Below are positions 1-10,868 of a stretch of 64,000 nt of DNA, one piece after another. Numbering within the stretch: position 1 is the stretch's first letter; each line of letters opens with the position of its first letter. The position numbers and the translations under genes were made by a program. The DNA is taken from the NCBI GenBank assembly GCA_902631395.1, contig CACOYM010000007.1, forward strand, positions 1 through 64,000, written 5' to 3'. The notes under the pieces were generated by a model. It was given only the letters and a program-made list of their open reading frames with translations, ran no database searches and was not told the DNA's origin. Source of the DNA: Halieaceae bacterium (GTDB taxonomy: Bacteria; Pseudomonadota; Gammaproteobacteria; Pseudomonadales; Halieaceae).

Positions 1-88
1 GCAAGGGCCTCGTCTGCACGACCGAGAGCGCAGGTGCCAGATGGCAGCCGTAATGCTCAAGTATCTTAGTGCAGTGCTTGGGCGGCTA

Positions 89-1174
89 ATGATCATTGGA
101 CGTGTATGCGCGCTGTTGCTTCTTTCTGGGTGCCAGGTCCCTTCTTTTTCCCATACGATTGTGGCGCAGCCGGTCAGCGCTGAACCCGAGTGGCAGCGGC
201 CTGAGCCGCTTGTAGTGGCTGCGCAACCGAGCACTCCCATGCTGGACATTGGCGTTGTGCTATTTGATCCGGGTGTGGAGCCTGAGGATGATTCTGCTGA
301 AGCAACAGTGCGCCGACTTGAAGCGTCTCTTCTAGCTCACGAGCTCAAAGCGGCGCTCGAACACAGCAATCAGTGGGGGGTTGTCCGGTTGGTGCCGAAG
401 GCGTCCCCGCTGATGCCCTTATCACTGCATTCAAAAATTCTGCTGTCGGATGGCCGTGATTTGTTGCTCAAAGTGACTGTGCGTGACGCCATGTCGCGAG
501 AATGGTTTGATCACACAATCGCGTACCGAGAGTCCCCTGCGGGCGACGATACGCCTCGAATCAGCCAGATTTTTCATGCTCTGAGTAATCGGTTACTTGA
601 CAGCTGGAAGCAGTATCCAAGCCAAAAGCAACTGATTGTGGCCTCGGAGATTTCATATGCACGGACGCTCGTTCCGGGGGCATTTGCGGGCATGCTGAGC
701 ATCTCTGACAACGGCTGGCGGCTGGATCGCTTGCCCGCCGATAATGATCCGATGCTGGCTAGGATTGCGAGGGTCAGAAATCAAGAGTATCTGTTCTGCG
801 ACGCGATTGACGAACAGCACAGTGATCTTGCGATGCGCGTTGCACCCACCTATAAGCTCTGGCGTCGCGCGTCGGCGGAACAGGCGCTGTGGTTGGAGCA
901 ATATGAAGAGCGCGTGAATGGGCGGAGCAATAACGCTGGGGATGGTCGCTTTGCGCGGATGCAGGAGCACTACGCTGCGTATCGTTCCTATCGCATTCAG
1001 GAGCAGGCGCTAGAGGAACTCGCGCAAGCTTTTGAGAACGAGAGCCAGCAGACGATGCTGAAAACGTCCAGTCAGGTCATCCGCCTTGAGGGTACATTAG
1101 CAGCCCAGTATGACGAGTGGCGACAGATTCTGCGCAACATCTTCATTCTTGAGCAGGGTGCAGTGGCATGGTGA
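89..1174 (+). CDS. Putative lipoprotein of unknown function
   Basis: I do not recognise the family. From this start the protein has a short charged/hydrophobic leader followed by the lipobox LLSGC, with the acylated Cys at residue 15, so it should be a lipoprotein exported by Sec. The C-terminal third is rich in Glu, Gln, Ala and Leu and probably helical or coiled coil. In-frame ATGs at 41 and 53 are alternative starts and would lengthen the signal peptide; the frame is also open to the window edge. The last codons overlap the start of rlmKL by 7 bases, so the two are probably cotranscribed. Envelope localisation is supported by the lipobox only. Confidence 0.6.
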   Translation: MIIGRVCALLLLSGCQVPSFSHTIVAQPVSAEPEWQRPEPLVVAAQPSTPMLDIGVVLFDPGVEPEDDSAEATVRRLEASLLAHELKAALEHSNQWGVVRLVPKASPLMPLSLHSKILLSDGRDLLLKVTVRDAMSREWFDHTIAYRESPAGDDTPRISQIFHALSNRLLDSWKQYPSQKQLIVASEISYARTLVPGAFAGMLSISDNGWRLDRLPADNDPMLARIARVRNQEYLFCDAIDEQHSDLAMRVAPTYKLWRRASAEQALWLEQYEERVNGRSNNAGDGRFARMQEHYAAYRSYRIQEQALEELAQAFENESQQTMLKTSSQVIRLEGTLAAQYDEWRQILRNIFILEQGAVAW

Positions 1175-3366
1175 CGCATCGGTATACGGCCACCTGTCCC
1201 GCGGGGGTTGGCGTTTATCTCGCACAGGAGCTCGCCGCATTGGGAGCCAGTGACGTCGTTGAGCGTCCGGTCGGTGTGCAGTTCTCCGGCGATTTAGCAT
1301 TGGCATACCGCGCTTGTATGTGGAGTCGATTGGCCAATCGGGTGATATTAGAACTCGGCTCCTACCCTGCTCGCACGGGTGATTGCCTATACGGGGCGGC
1401 CTGTGAGATTGATTGGTTAGCGCATGTGCCCGATGGTCGGTCCTTCATGGTGGACCTCGCAGGTCGGAGCAGTGACGTGCGCAATACGCAATTTGGCGCG
1501 CTTCGCATTAAAGATGCCATTGTGGATCAACACCGCGCTAGAGGGCGCACTCGACCCACGGTAGACATAAAGTCACCTGATTTGAGGATTCATGCGCGAC
1601 TCAGCAAGGGCGCTGTTAGCGTGGGAATCGACCTGAGTGGTGAGAGTCTTCATCGGCGAGGATATCGACTCGATGGCGGACTGGCCCCGCTGAGAGAGAA
1701 CATCGCTGCTGCTGTACTGTGGGCTGCAGATTGGCCAGCACGGAGCCGCGAGGGTAAGGCGTTGATCGATCCTATGTGTGGTTCATCGACCTTGCTCCTT
1801 GAGGGAGCGCTTATGGCGCTTGATCATGCGCCTGGGTTGGCCAGACTGCGCTTTGGATTCGATGGCTGGGCGGGTCACGATCTCTCGCAGTGGCGGGCCA
1901 TAAAAGGGGAGGCAGAGGAACGTCGGAGAGCGGCATCGGATAGCCCCGTCGAAATTCGTGGATACGACGGTGACATTCAGGCAGTGCGGAGATCGCAGGA
2001 GAATATCCAGCGGCTCGGTTTGGAAAGCAAGGTCCGGCTGCGTTGTAAGGATTTGGCCGCGGTTACGCGGCCGACACATCGGGACCTTTCTGGAGGGTTG
2101 CTCGTGGTGAATCCGCCCTGGGGAGAGCGGATGGGAAGCCCCGATAGCTTGCCTCTACTCTACAACCGACTGGGACAATTAATGCGTGAGCAGTTTGAGG
2201 GGTGGCAAGGCGTCGTGCTCACCTCTAAATTGGAGCTCGGTAAGGCTATCGGTCTCAGAGCTAACAAAAAGCATCGGTTCCACAACGGTAGATTGGAGCT
2301 ACATTGCTTGCAGTTCGATTTAAACGCCGATAACGAGTTCCGTTTGTTCGAGCAGCACTCGGTTCGCCGAGCGGATGAGCCAGCGGGTGCCCATCCACCC
2401 AAGCTGACAGAGGGTGCGGAGATGGTAATGAACCGCCTCCGTAAAAATTATCGGCGACTCAAACCATGGATTGTCCGGGAAAACATCAGTAACTTCCGTC
2501 TGTACGACGCGGACATACCGGAATATGCTGCTGCAATCGATGTGTATGAAGGACATCTTCATGTGGCAGAGTATGCCGCACCCAAATCAGTCCCTACTGA
2601 GGCAGTGCGCCGGCGTCTAAATGACGTTGTGCTTGGTGTGCAGCACTATGCTGATATGTCCTCGGCCGGTTCCATCGCGGTCAAGAGAAGGCAAAGGCAG
2701 AAGGGGAGAGATCAGTATCACAGGCTGAGCAATACCGGCGATCGGCTTGTTGTGCGTGAAGGTAATATCAAGACATTCGTTAATCTCCACGATTATCTCG
2801 ATACGGGTCTATTTCTGGACCACCGGCCATTGCGGAGCTGGATCGCCCGCGAAGCAAAAGGACGCCACTTCTTAAATCTGTTCAGTTATACCGGGGTGGC
2901 GACACTCCACGCGGCAGCGGGCGGCGCGATCACGAGCACGAGCGTGGATGCCTCTGCAACGTATCTAAATTGGTTCAAGGACAATTTGGCGCTTAACGGC
3001 TTTTCTGAGCGACAGCATCGTGGTGTCAGATCGGACGTTAGGACTTGGCTCGCGACGGATACTCGCCACTACGATCTCATCATGTTAGACCCGCCCTCAT
3101 TCTCAAATTCAAAAGGTGAAAACGACTTTGACGTTCAGAAGGATCACGACACCTTGCTTGACCTCGCAATGGCTCGGTTGAGCAGCGATGGCGCGCTGTA
3201 TTTCTCCACCAACCGTCGTCGTTTTGAGCTGTCGGAGAGCGTCATGGCGCGTTGGCACGTGGATAATGTGACGACCCTGTCTATTCCCGAGGATTTTTCG
3301 CGTAATCCACGAATTCACTGCTGCTGGCGGCTGCAGCACCCTCAATACAGCTTGGAGAATGCTTAA
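1168..3366 (+). CDS. rlmL: Bifunctional 23S rRNA (guanine-N2)/(guanine-N7) methyltransferase RlmKL
   Basis: This enzyme modifies 23S rRNA during 50S assembly, making m2G2445 (RlmL part) and m7G2069 (RlmK part) by E. coli numbering. An N-terminal THUMP RNA-binding region comes first, then a Rossmann methyltransferase with the N2-guanine motif NPPWGER at about residue 315, then a second methyltransferase domain with LDPPSF at about residue 640. The 732-residue length fits the fused gammaproteobacterial form (about 700). The ATG overlaps the end of the upstream lipoprotein gene. The leuC promoter lies just past its stop. Confidence 0.95.
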   Translation: MVTHRYTATCPAGVGVYLAQELAALGASDVVERPVGVQFSGDLALAYRACMWSRLANRVILELGSYPARTGDCLYGAACEIDWLAHVPDGRSFMVDLAGRSSDVRNTQFGALRIKDAIVDQHRARGRTRPTVDIKSPDLRIHARLSKGAVSVGIDLSGESLHRRGYRLDGGLAPLRENIAAAVLWAADWPARSREGKALIDPMCGSSTLLLEGALMALDHAPGLARLRFGFDGWAGHDLSQWRAIKGEAEERRRAASDSPVEIRGYDGDIQAVRRSQENIQRLGLESKVRLRCKDLAAVTRPTHRDLSGGLLVVNPPWGERMGSPDSLPLLYNRLGQLMREQFEGWQGVVLTSKLELGKAIGLRANKKHRFHNGRLELHCLQFDLNADNEFRLFEQHSVRRADEPAGAHPPKLTEGAEMVMNRLRKNYRRLKPWIVRENISNFRLYDADIPEYAAAIDVYEGHLHVAEYAAPKSVPTEAVRRRLNDVVLGVQHYADMSSAGSIAVKRRQRQKGRDQYHRLSNTGDRLVVREGNIKTFVNLHDYLDTGLFLDHRPLRSWIAREAKGRHFLNLFSYTGVATLHAAAGGAITSTSVDASATYLNWFKDNLALNGFSERQHRGVRSDVRTWLATDTRHYDLIMLDPPSFSNSKGENDFDVQKDHDTLLDLAMARLSSDGALYFSTNRRRFELSESVMARWHVDNVTTLSIPEDFSRNPRIHCCWRLQHPQYSLENA

Positions 3367-3380
3367 CTGCTGGTCTTCGG

Positions 3381-3389
3381 TGATATACT
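3381..3389 (+). promoter_or_regulatory. Extended -10 promoter for the leuCDB operon
   Basis: TG-A-TATACT forms an extended -10 element 50 bp before the leuC ATG, directly after the rlmKL stop. No good -35 is visible 16-18 bp upstream, which is usual for extended -10 promoters. A transcription start near 3396 would leave a leader of about 45 nt. I see no leucine-rich attenuator peptide. Confidence 0.45.
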
Positions 3390-3439
3390 CCGCGCTTTTT
3401 TTAGCGCCGCCAAAGAGGTTACATCAGGGAACTCCGGTC

Positions 3440-4876
3440 ATGGCACAGACCCTCTACGACAAATTGTGGAATGCACACCTCGTCGAGCAGCGTGATGACG
3501 GTACAGCACTTATTTACATTGACCGTCATTTATTGCATGAGGTGACGTCTCCGCAGGCTTTCGAAGGGCTCAAACTGGCGGGCCGAAGCCTATGGCGTCG
3601 AAGCGCCAATCTAGCGGTGCCGGACCACAACGTTTCCACCCTCAAGGCAGAGCGCGCGGGTGGATTGGGGGCGCTACCCGACGAGGTGTCTCGGCTGCAG
3701 TTGCAGACTTTGGACGACAATTGCCTTGCCTTTGATGTGGCCGAAATTCCCCTGAATGACGTGCGGCAAGGGATCGTGCATGTGATGGGCCCTGAGCAAG
3801 GTGCAGTATTGCCTGGCATGACGGTGGTCTGCGGTGACTCCCACACGTCGACGCATGGAGCGGCTGGTGCTTTGGCGCAAGGTATTGGGACATCGGAAGT
3901 TGAGCATGTGATGGCTACTCAATGTCTGATTCAGCGGAAAATGAAAAACTTCCGGATCGAAGTAACAGGCACTCTGCAGCCCGGTGTCGCGGCGAAAGAC
4001 GTCGCTTTAGCGATCATCGGTGAGATTGGCACTGCCGGTGGTACGGGCTTCGCAATTGAGTTCTGTGGCGCCGCTATCCGCGGATTAACCATGGAAGGGC
4101 GAATGACGCTTTGCAACATGGCGATCGAGGCGGGGGCTCGCTGTGGATTAGTCGCGGTCGACGACGTGACGCTCGACTACTTCCGGGACAAGCCCTTTGC
4201 GCCTAGTGGCGACGACTGGGCGCGCGCCGAGGGCTGGTGGCGGACACTGCACTCGGATGAGGGCGCCTCATTTGAGAGAACGCTCCGCATCGACGGCGAG
4301 GGCATTGACCCTCATGTCACGTGGGGCACATCACCCGAAATGGTAACGTCCGTAAATGGCTGCGTGCCGACGCTTGCAGACATGCCCGATGAGACCAGTC
4401 GTTTGGGATTGACTCGGGCACTCGAGTACATGGGTCTCGAGGAAGGCACGCCGGTGTCCGATATTCGGCCGGATGCCATTTTCATTGGTTCTTGCACGAA
4501 TTCGCGGATTGAAGACCTGCGATCAGCTGCCGAGGTCCTTAGAGGACGGCGTATCGCCTCAAACATCAGAAAAGCACTGGTGGTGCCTGGCTCTGGTCTG
4601 GTTAAAGCACAGGCGGAAGCTGAGGGGCTGGATCGTATCTTCTTGGATGCTGGAATGGAGTGGCGAGAGCCGGGATGTTCCATGTGCTTGGCAATGAATG
4701 CAGATCGTTTAATGCCGGGTGAGCGCTGTGCAAGCACCTCTAATCGGAATTTTGAGGGTCGACAAGGAAATGGAGGTAGAACCCATCTTGTCAGTCCTGC
4801 CATGGCCGCAGCTGCGGCGGTAGCGGGTCATTTTGTAGCTGTCGATTCCCTTGATTCGGAAGGAGCCACAGCATGA
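3440..4876 (+). CDS. leuC: 3-isopropylmalate dehydratase large subunit
   Basis: With LeuD it isomerises 2-isopropylmalate to 3-isopropylmalate in leucine synthesis, using a [4Fe-4S] cluster. The cluster ligands are visible as Cys352 (GSCTN) and Cys413/Cys416 (GCSMC), and the aconitase-family motif [11 protein letters not shown] is present. The ATG at 3440 follows AGGGA and gives the family's normal N-terminus [10 protein letters not shown] and 478 residues; the frame extends upstream to 3359 but that part has no homology to the family. The stop overlaps leuD as ATGA. Confidence 0.97.
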   Translation: MAQTLYDKLWNAHLVEQRDDGTALIYIDRHLLHEVTSPQAFEGLKLAGRSLWRRSANLAVPDHNVSTLKAERAGGLGALPDEVSRLQLQTLDDNCLAFDVAEIPLNDVRQGIVHVMGPEQGAVLPGMTVVCGDSHTSTHGAAGALAQGIGTSEVEHVMATQCLIQRKMKNFRIEVTGTLQPGVAAKDVALAIIGEIGTAGGTGFAIEFCGAAIRGLTMEGRMTLCNMAIEAGARCGLVAVDDVTLDYFRDKPFAPSGDDWARAEGWWRTLHSDEGASFERTLRIDGEGIDPHVTWGTSPEMVTSVNGCVPTLADMPDETSRLGLTRALEYMGLEEGTPVSDIRPDAIFIGSCTNSRIEDLRSAAEVLRGRRIASNIRKALVVPGSGLVKAQAEAEGLDRIFLDAGMEWREPGCSMCLAMNADRLMPGERCASTSNRNFEGRQGNGGRTHLVSPAMAAAAAVAGHFVAVDSLDSEGATA

Positions 4877-5523
4877 AGCCTTTCACGCAGCACGACGGGT
4901 TAGTGGCTCCGATGGACCGGGCGAACGTCGATACCGACCTAATGGTGCCAAAACAATTCTTGAAATCAATTCGTCGATCCGGTTTTGGGCCGAATCTCTT
5001 TGATGAGCTCCGCTATCTCGATGAGGGTGAGCCCGATTCGGATAACAGTTTGAGGCCCTTGAATCCTGGCTTTCCCTTGAACTGTGCTCGGTATCAGGGC
5101 GCATCGATTTTGGTGGCCAGGGAAAACTTCGGTTGTGGCTCAAGCAGAGAGCACGCTGCTTGGGCGATGGAGGACTTTGGCTTCAGAGCGGTCATTGCGC
5201 CAAGCTTTGCCGATATTTTCCGCTCCAACGCCCTAAAAAACGGTATTTTGCCGATCGCTTTGTCCTCATCGCAGGTCGAACAGTTATTCACTGAAATGTA
5301 CGCTGAGGAGGGCTATCGACTGATTATCGATTTAGAGGCATGCGCACTGGTGCTGCCGAGTGGCGATCAATGGCCATTTGAGGTAGATCCGTTTCGTCGC
5401 GAGTGCTTATTGAAGGGACTTGATGATATCGGTATCACCCTGGAGCGGGCCGAAGCGATCCGATCTTTTGAGCGGGGGCATCGCAAGCGCTTCCCGTGGT
5501 TATTTAAGGACATCGCATTGTGA
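4873..5523 (+). CDS. leuD: 3-isopropylmalate dehydratase small subunit
   Basis: This is the swivelling small subunit that completes the LeuCD isomerase. It carries the family signature around residue 75-95 ([12 protein letters not shown]) and the N-terminal MDRANVDTD segment. At 216 residues it is of standard length. It overlaps leuC by ATGA and leuB by GTGA, so translation of the three genes is probably coupled. Confidence 0.97.
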   Translation: MKPFTQHDGLVAPMDRANVDTDLMVPKQFLKSIRRSGFGPNLFDELRYLDEGEPDSDNSLRPLNPGFPLNCARYQGASILVARENFGCGSSREHAAWAMEDFGFRAVIAPSFADIFRSNALKNGILPIALSSSQVEQLFTEMYAEEGYRLIIDLEACALVLPSGDQWPFEVDPFRRECLLKGLDDIGITLERAEAIRSFERGHRKRFPWLFKDIAL

Positions 5524-6605
5524 ACCGGACGATACTGCTGCTACCGGGTGATGGTATCGGTCCAGAGGTCGTCCGTGAGGCGCACCGCGTCCTCAATTGG
5601 GCAGACGCGAAATACGAACTCAACCTGTACTTCGCCGAAGCCAACTTGGGCGGAGTCGCGATAGATCGAGATGGTGCTGCCTACCCCGAGGCGACTAGGG
5701 AGCTGGCGTCCGAGGCAGACGGGATTTTACTTGGTGCCGTGGGGGGGCCAAAGTGGGATGGGTTGCCAGCAGCAGACCGGCCGGAACGTGGACTGCTTGC
5801 CATTCGCTCTGATCTGGACCTGTTCTGCAATTTGCGTCCAGCTATGTTGTTTTCAGATCTGGCTACTGCATCAAGCCTGCGTTCCGAGCTGGTCTCGGGC
5901 CTAGATGTATTGATTGTCAGAGAGCTCGCCGGAGGTATTTATTTTGGGGAGCCTCGAGGGATTTCGGTGCGCGCCGATGGTGTAAGGGAAGGGATAAATA
6001 CCGATCGGTATAGTGAAGGTGAAATCCGCCGTATTGGTCGCATGGCTTTTGAGGCTGCCCGCAAGAGAGGAGGCCGGCTGTGCTCTGTCGACAAGGCTAA
6101 CATCCTGGAAGTGACGATGCTGTGGAGAGAGGTCATGGAGTCATTATCGGTCGAGTTCAGTGATGTAAACCTCTCTCATATGTATGTCGACAATGCCGCC
6201 ATGCAACTGGTGCGCGAACCTAAGCAATTCGATGTCATTGTGACGAGCAACTTGTTTGGCGATATCTTATCTGACATTGCGGCAATGCTGACGGGCTCTA
6301 TTGGGATGTTGCCGTCGGCCTCACTTAATGCCGATTCGTGTGGTCTTTATGAGCCAGTGCACGGGTCGGCACCGGATATTGCCGGTGTAGACAAGGCTAA
6401 CCCCCTGGCGACGATTTTGTCTGCGGCGATGTTGCTGCGTTTTTCGCTCGGCGCGGCGAACGCCGCCGATGACATCGAGCGCGCGGTCTCTACTGTGCTC
6501 GCTTGGGGAATGAGAACAGGAGATATCGCCTCGGGGATGCCGGGAGAGCGTGTTCTCGGCACCGCGGCCATGGGTGATGCTGTTATGGCGGCGTTGCAGG
6601 AGTAA
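5520..6605 (+). CDS. leuB: 3-isopropylmalate dehydrogenase
   Basis: NAD-dependent oxidative decarboxylation of 3-isopropylmalate, the third leucine-specific step. The N-terminal [12 protein letters not shown] motif, the metal/substrate segment around NLFGDILSD and the C-terminal [12 protein letters not shown] motif are all present. The start is GTG, sharing four bases with the leuD stop (GTGA). The 361-residue length is typical. asd follows after 17 bp, so the operon may continue into lysine/threonine/methionine synthesis. Confidence 0.97.
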   Translation: MNRTILLLPGDGIGPEVVREAHRVLNWADAKYELNLYFAEANLGGVAIDRDGAAYPEATRELASEADGILLGAVGGPKWDGLPAADRPERGLLAIRSDLDLFCNLRPAMLFSDLATASSLRSELVSGLDVLIVRELAGGIYFGEPRGISVRADGVREGINTDRYSEGEIRRIGRMAFEAARKRGGRLCSVDKANILEVTMLWREVMESLSVEFSDVNLSHMYVDNAAMQLVREPKQFDVIVTSNLFGDILSDIAAMLTGSIGMLPSASLNADSCGLYEPVHGSAPDIAGVDKANPLATILSAAMLLRFSLGAANAADDIERAVSTVLAWGMRTGDIASGMPGERVLGTAAMGDAVMAALQE

Positions 6606-6622
6606 GCGATGAGGAAACGCTT

Positions 6623-7642
6623 ATGGAAGCAGTGAATGTGGCAGTGGTTGGTGTGACTGGAGCCGTCGGCGAGGTCATGCTCGAGATTCTCGAGTCTCGC
6701 AACTTTCCTGTCGATACGCTCTTTCCTCTCGCTTCAGCTCGATCCGCTGGAAAGACAGTGCATTTCAGGGGTCAGCGGCATACGGTTCAGGATCTAAGTG
6801 AATTTGATTTTTCAAAAACGCCCATTGCCCTATTCTCGGCGGGCGGCGATATTAGTGCGGAATTTGCGCCAATCGCGGCGGCGGCAGGCTGTGTGGTCAT
6901 CGACAATACATCGCAGTTTAGGCGGGACGAGGACGTACCATTGGTCGTTCCTGAGGTCAATCCTGACGCGATTGCCAATTATCGTAATCGGGGCATTATT
7001 TCGAACCCGAACTGTTCCACCATCGGGATGCTGGTTGCGCTGAAACCCATCTATGACGCAGTAGGTATTGAGCACATCAATGTTGCCACGTACCAAGCGG
7101 TCAGTGGTACTGGCAAGGCTGCTATTGAGGAGCTTGCTGGGCAAACAGCACGGCTCCTGAACGGGAAGCCGGCCGAGCCCCATGTGTATCCAAAGCAAAT
7201 CGCATTCAACGCATTGCCCCATATCGATTCGTTTCAAGAAAATGGGTACACCCGCGAAGAGATGAAAATGATCGGGGAGACCCAAAAGATACTCAACGAT
7301 GATGCGGTTTTGGTTAATCCAACCTGCGTCCGCGTTCCGGTTTTCTACGGTCATGCAGAGGCCCTGCATATTGAGATGGGTCAGTCGATGAGCGCGGAAG
7401 CTGCAAGAGCATTGTTGGAGGCGGCTCCGGGCGTGGAGGTCATTGATCGCCATGAGGACGGAGGGTACCCCACACCTGTCACGGACTCTGCGGGAGAGGA
7501 TCCGGTGTTTGTCGGGCGGATCCGTTCAGATATTTCACACCCACGAGGCTTGAATCTGTGGGTCGTCGCTGACAACGTACGAAAGGGAGCGGCGCTGAAC
7601 AGTGTGCAGATAGCAGAACTACTTCTGTCAGAGAATCTCTAG
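6623..7642 (+). CDS. asd: Aspartate-semialdehyde dehydrogenase
   Basis: Reduces aspartyl phosphate to aspartate semialdehyde, the branch point to lysine/diaminopimelate, threonine and methionine. The NADP-binding start VVGVTGAVGE and the catalytic Cys131 in NPNCSTIG are visible, as is the QAVSGTGKAA segment. A GAGGAAA ribosome binding site precedes the ATG. It sits between leuB and fimV as in Pseudomonas. The related non-enzymatic Usg-1 family lacks the catalytic Cys, which is present here. Confidence 0.96.
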   Translation: MEAVNVAVVGVTGAVGEVMLEILESRNFPVDTLFPLASARSAGKTVHFRGQRHTVQDLSEFDFSKTPIALFSAGGDISAEFAPIAAAAGCVVIDNTSQFRRDEDVPLVVPEVNPDAIANYRNRGIISNPNCSTIGMLVALKPIYDAVGIEHINVATYQAVSGTGKAAIEELAGQTARLLNGKPAEPHVYPKQIAFNALPHIDSFQENGYTREEMKMIGETQKILNDDAVLVNPTCVRVPVFYGHAEALHIEMGQSMSAEAARALLEAAPGVEVIDRHEDGGYPTPVTDSAGEDPVFVGRIRSDISHPRGLNLWVVADNVRKGAALNSVQIAELLLSENL

Positions 7643-7741
7643 CGTAAATCTTAATGCTCCGTCCTGTGGTGGTGTGCGCCAAGGGCCGGTGAGAGAGATT
7701 ACGTGACAGCCAGGCCAAGGGAAGGTTAAGCAATCTAGTTC

Positions 7742-9313
7742 ATGAAAAAGCTCATCTATTTTGCGACCCGTCTCACTTTCACCGCAGCCGCTGCTGGCCA
7801 ATGTTGGGCGCTGGAGTTCGGTGAGCTCGCAATTCACTCCTATCTCAACGAGCCGTTAAGCGCGGAGATCGCGGTACTAGAGGCAGATGGATTACGTGAT
7901 GGCGATATGCAGGTGGGTATAGCCCCTATGGCCGAGTTCGTGCGCTTTGAAATGAATCGCGATGTGTTTCTCAGTGAAATCAACTTTGTTGTTAAATGGG
8001 ATGATGCTGGAAAACGCATTGTTCTATCGACGGAGACGCCGTTAAGAAAGCCCTATCTTGACTTCGTTATGGAGGCGCTTTGGCCAGATGGGCGTCTCTT
8101 GAGAGAATACACACTGTCGGTAGGTTTACGTTCACGTGCGGCGAAAGACCTGCCCTTAAGGTCTGAGTCCGAAATCACCAAGCCTGAGGTTTTCGCTGAC
8201 GCAGAGTCGGTGTACCGGGAAGTAGACCGCGACTATGACCCTAGTCCGTTGGACCGACCTGTCGCGGGAGCGAACTACGTCACTACCAGCTCTGACACTC
8301 TCTGGAGGATCGCGTCGACTTTGGTGCAGCAGGGCGTATCAGTCCAACAGATAATGCTGGCAATCGTTGCCGCCAACCCAAGCGCTTTTATGAACGGTAA
8401 CGTAAATGGCCTTAAATCGGGTTGCAATTTGCAGCTACCAGCGGGCGAGGAGCGAGATGTTGATGCAGTAAGTGCCCGAGCTGAGATCAAACTGCAAAAC
8501 GAGGCGTGGGCAAAGGTTGGAACGTGGGCCGGAAGTTGCTCCAGATCGGTGGCTGATGTTGATCTGGATGTTCGAATCGTACCGAGTGACGTGGAGTTGA
8601 AGCGCGAGCCTGCCTCAGAGAAATCATTTACTGACTTGACCCTGCAAAATGTCGGAGACGATCAAATTTTAGATATCCGCAGCGAATCTTTGGCAGTTGT
8701 TGAGCCGCTCCAGATCAACGAGTTAGGCGGCCCCGTTGACCACCTGAATGCCATTGTGGATGAGTTGCAATTTCAGCTGGCCAAGCGGGATACGGAAATT
8801 GCTGAACTTCGCGCCGAACTAGCATCCCGGCCAGTAAGCAGAGCGCTCCCGGCGCCTCCTGGAATTGTTGAATCCACAGCACAGAGGTCTCAGTCACTGC
8901 CTGTGTCTCAGGTACCGGATTGGGCCGTTATGGCTGGCATTGGAACGCTATTGACCGGGCTTTTCGCCTTGACGCGGGTAAAGAGGCGACAAAGGAGGCA
9001 GTTGCTGAGCTTAGATGAGAATGTGGGGGTCCTGCAGGGCACGGAGACCAGCAGCGTCAGCATCACAGGCCTTACACCGGCGCCATTAGAAGACATCTCC
9101 AGGGAAGGCATCGGTGAGACTGATGTAGCTGATGCCTCGATTTATGGGGCCGAGACAGACCCTATAGACAGCAAGCTCGATTTGGCGCGCGCTTATATGG
9201 ACATGGGAGACGAGGACGGCGCGAGGCCAGTACTGCTCGAGGCGATAAATCATGGTGACCCCGGGCAACAGGCAGAGGCCAGAGAGCTGTTACTTCGGAT
9301 TAAGGGGTCGTAA
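7742..9313 (+). CDS. fimV: FimV-like peptidoglycan-binding inner-membrane hub, short form
   Basis: FimV proteins organise polar type IV pili and related machinery. Domains in order: signal peptide (cleavage near residue 23), the FimV N-terminal periplasmic domain, a LysM domain at about 177-233, a coiled-coil stretch near 340-360, one membrane segment at about 393-411 followed by a basic stop-transfer (KRRQRR), and a C-terminal FimV/TPR-like cytoplasmic domain from about 472 (DLARAYMDMGD). At 523 residues it is much shorter than the 900-residue Pseudomonas FimV, because the acidic cytoplasmic linker is missing. The position before truA is the conserved one. Confidence 0.88.
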   Translation: MKKLIYFATRLTFTAAAAGQCWALEFGELAIHSYLNEPLSAEIAVLEADGLRDGDMQVGIAPMAEFVRFEMNRDVFLSEINFVVKWDDAGKRIVLSTETPLRKPYLDFVMEALWPDGRLLREYTLSVGLRSRAAKDLPLRSESEITKPEVFADAESVYREVDRDYDPSPLDRPVAGANYVTTSSDTLWRIASTLVQQGVSVQQIMLAIVAANPSAFMNGNVNGLKSGCNLQLPAGEERDVDAVSARAEIKLQNEAWAKVGTWAGSCSRSVADVDLDVRIVPSDVELKREPASEKSFTDLTLQNVGDDQILDIRSESLAVVEPLQINELGGPVDHLNAIVDELQFQLAKRDTEIAELRAELASRPVSRALPAPPGIVESTAQRSQSLPVSQVPDWAVMAGIGTLLTGLFALTRVKRRQRRQLLSLDENVGVLQGTETSSVSITGLTPAPLEDISREGIGETDVADASIYGAETDPIDSKLDLARAYMDMGDEDGARPVLLEAINHGDPGQQAEARELLLRIKGS

Positions 9314-9317
9314 ATCT

Positions 9318-10148
9318 TTGCGCCTATCTACTCAACCAATTGCTGCAGGCACTCGTGTTGCTGCGCGCATAGAATACCATGGTGGCCACTATCACGGCTG
9401 GCAAGCGCAACCGAATCACTCTGTCCCCACCATTCAAGAATCCCTGGAACAGGCATTGGCGCTCGTCGCCGGCGTTCCTGTCATCACTACCTGCGCAGGC
9501 CGCACCGACACCGGTGTCCACGGCTTTTCGCAGATCGTTCATTTCGATGATCCCGTGGGTCGCAGCATCAAGGCGTGGGTCATGGGCGTTAATCGGCATC
9601 TCCCCGAGACAATTCGGGTGCATTGGGCATTACCGACAAGTTCAGTATTTCATGCTCGCTTCAGTGCAATTGCCAGGCATTACCGTTACATTTTGTGCAA
9701 CACACCGATCGAACCGGCAGCTCTGCATGGGCTTGTGACGTGGTACCGGCATTCCCTCGATCTGGCTGTAATGAATGATGCTGCCCGACGACTTGTGGGT
9801 GAGCACGATTTCAGTGCATTCCGGGCAGCGTCCTGCCAGGCAAACAGTCCGCATCGGTTCGTCAGCGACTGCCATGTGCATCGGCGTGGCGACCTCGTTA
9901 TTGTGGATATCACTGCTAACGGGTTTCTGCATCATATGGTGCGTAATATTGTGGGCTCACTCCTCGTCGTAGGGACCGCGACCCGATCAGTTGCATGGTT
10001 CGACCAAATCCTTGCCTCGCGGGATCGAACCTTGGCGGCAGAGACAGCTCCCCCTGACGGTCTTTATCTTGCTCGGGTTGACTACCCCAAGAGTTTCGGT
10101 TTGCCGCAGACGCCTGAGGGGCCGGCGGTGGTTAGTGGACGTCTGTAA
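9318..10148 (+). CDS. truA: tRNA pseudouridine(38-40) synthase TruA
   Basis: Makes pseudouridine at positions 38-40 of the tRNA anticodon arm. The catalytic Asp is in RTDTGVHG, at residue 64 from the start chosen here. I chose TTG 9318 because AAGGGG sits at 9302-9307, because it puts the catalytic Asp close to the E. coli position (60), and because it lies just after fimV. An ATG at 9252 in the same frame would overlap fimV by 62 bases and add 22 residues without family similarity. Confidence 0.93.
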   Translation: MRLSTQPIAAGTRVAARIEYHGGHYHGWQAQPNHSVPTIQESLEQALALVAGVPVITTCAGRTDTGVHGFSQIVHFDDPVGRSIKAWVMGVNRHLPETIRVHWALPTSSVFHARFSAIARHYRYILCNTPIEPAALHGLVTWYRHSLDLAVMNDAARRLVGEHDFSAFRAASCQANSPHRFVSDCHVHRRGDLVIVDITANGFLHHMVRNIVGSLLVVGTATRSVAWFDQILASRDRTLAAETAPPDGLYLARVDYPKSFGLPQTPEGPAVVSGRL

Positions 10149-10160
10149 GCGACGCGAAGC

Positions 10161-10169
10161 TGTTAAACT
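10161..10169 (+). promoter_or_regulatory. Possible extended -10 promoter for trpF
   Basis: TG-T-TAAACT lies 26 bp before the trpF ATG, just after the truA stop. No clear -35 is visible. It may allow trpF and the genes after it to be transcribed separately from truA. Confidence 0.35.
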
Positions 10170-10194
10170 GGCGGTTTCGGTTCAAGGCCGTGCA

Positions 10195-10809
10195 ATGCAG
10201 ATCAAGATTTGCGGAGTTACTCGTCATGACGATGCGGCGGTTGCGCTGTCTGAGGGGGCTAATGCCATAGGTTGTGTGTTCTATCCCGGCAGTCCCAGAT
10301 CGGTCACGGTTAAGCAGGCGCGGGAGATCTCTTTTGCTGTGACCGGACTGGGCCTCATGGTCGGATTGTTCGTCAATGCGAGTGAGCAGCAAATTGAAGA
10401 AGTGCTGACATCTGTGCCTCTTCACATGCTGCAGTTTCACGGGACTGAATCGCCCGCGTTTTGCGAGCAATTCGGCCGACCCTACATCAAAGCGATTGCC
10501 ATGAGCGAGGGTGTTGATTTGCTGAAAGAGAACGATAGATTCCATTCGGCCTCGGCCTTGCTATTGGATAGCGCGCATGAAGGGCAATTTGGTGGCTCGG
10601 GAACTACTTTCGACTGGAGCAGAGTACTGCCGGAGGTGCGCGACCGGATCGTCTTGGCGGGTGGATTGAGCGCGGAGAACGTGGCAGCCGCGGTGGCACA
10701 GGTCAAGCCGGTAGCAGTTGATGTCAGCAGTGGCGTCGAACGCATGAAGGGCATTAAGGATCGCGCTAAGATCAGGGCCTTTATAAATGCAGCGAGGGCG
10801 GCGGTTTAG
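10195..10809 (+). CDS. trpF: Phosphoribosylanthranilate isomerase
   Basis: Converts N-(5-phosphoribosyl)anthranilate to CdRP in tryptophan synthesis. The protein starts MQIKICGVTR, the conserved first beta strand with the catalytic Cys, and ends with the phosphate-binding DVSSGVE motif. The 204-residue length is standard for the monofunctional enzyme. The frame is open upstream to 9991 within truA, but only from 10195 does family sequence begin, behind AAGG. TrpC, TrpD and TrpE are not in the window, as in other gammaproteobacteria where trpFBA are apart. Confidence 0.95.
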   Translation: MQIKICGVTRHDDAAVALSEGANAIGCVFYPGSPRSVTVKQAREISFAVTGLGLMVGLFVNASEQQIEEVLTSVPLHMLQFHGTESPAFCEQFGRPYIKAIAMSEGVDLLKENDRFHSASALLLDSAHEGQFGGSGTTFDWSRVLPEVRDRIVLAGGLSAENVAAAVAQVKPVAVDVSSGVERMKGIKDRAKIRAFINAARAAV

Positions 10810-10816
10810 GCCGCCC
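10796..10816 (+). other. GC-rich hairpin across the trpF stop codon
   Basis: GGGCGGC at 10796-10802 pairs with GCCGCCC at 10810-10816 around a seven-base loop that contains the TAG of trpF. There is no T-run after it, so it is not a normal intrinsic terminator. It could stabilise or delimit mRNA between trpF and trpB. Confidence 0.4.
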
Positions 10817-10868
10817 GCTAGTTAATTGGACGTGGGTCAAAAGGCCCAGCACATAGCGATGGTGTTTC

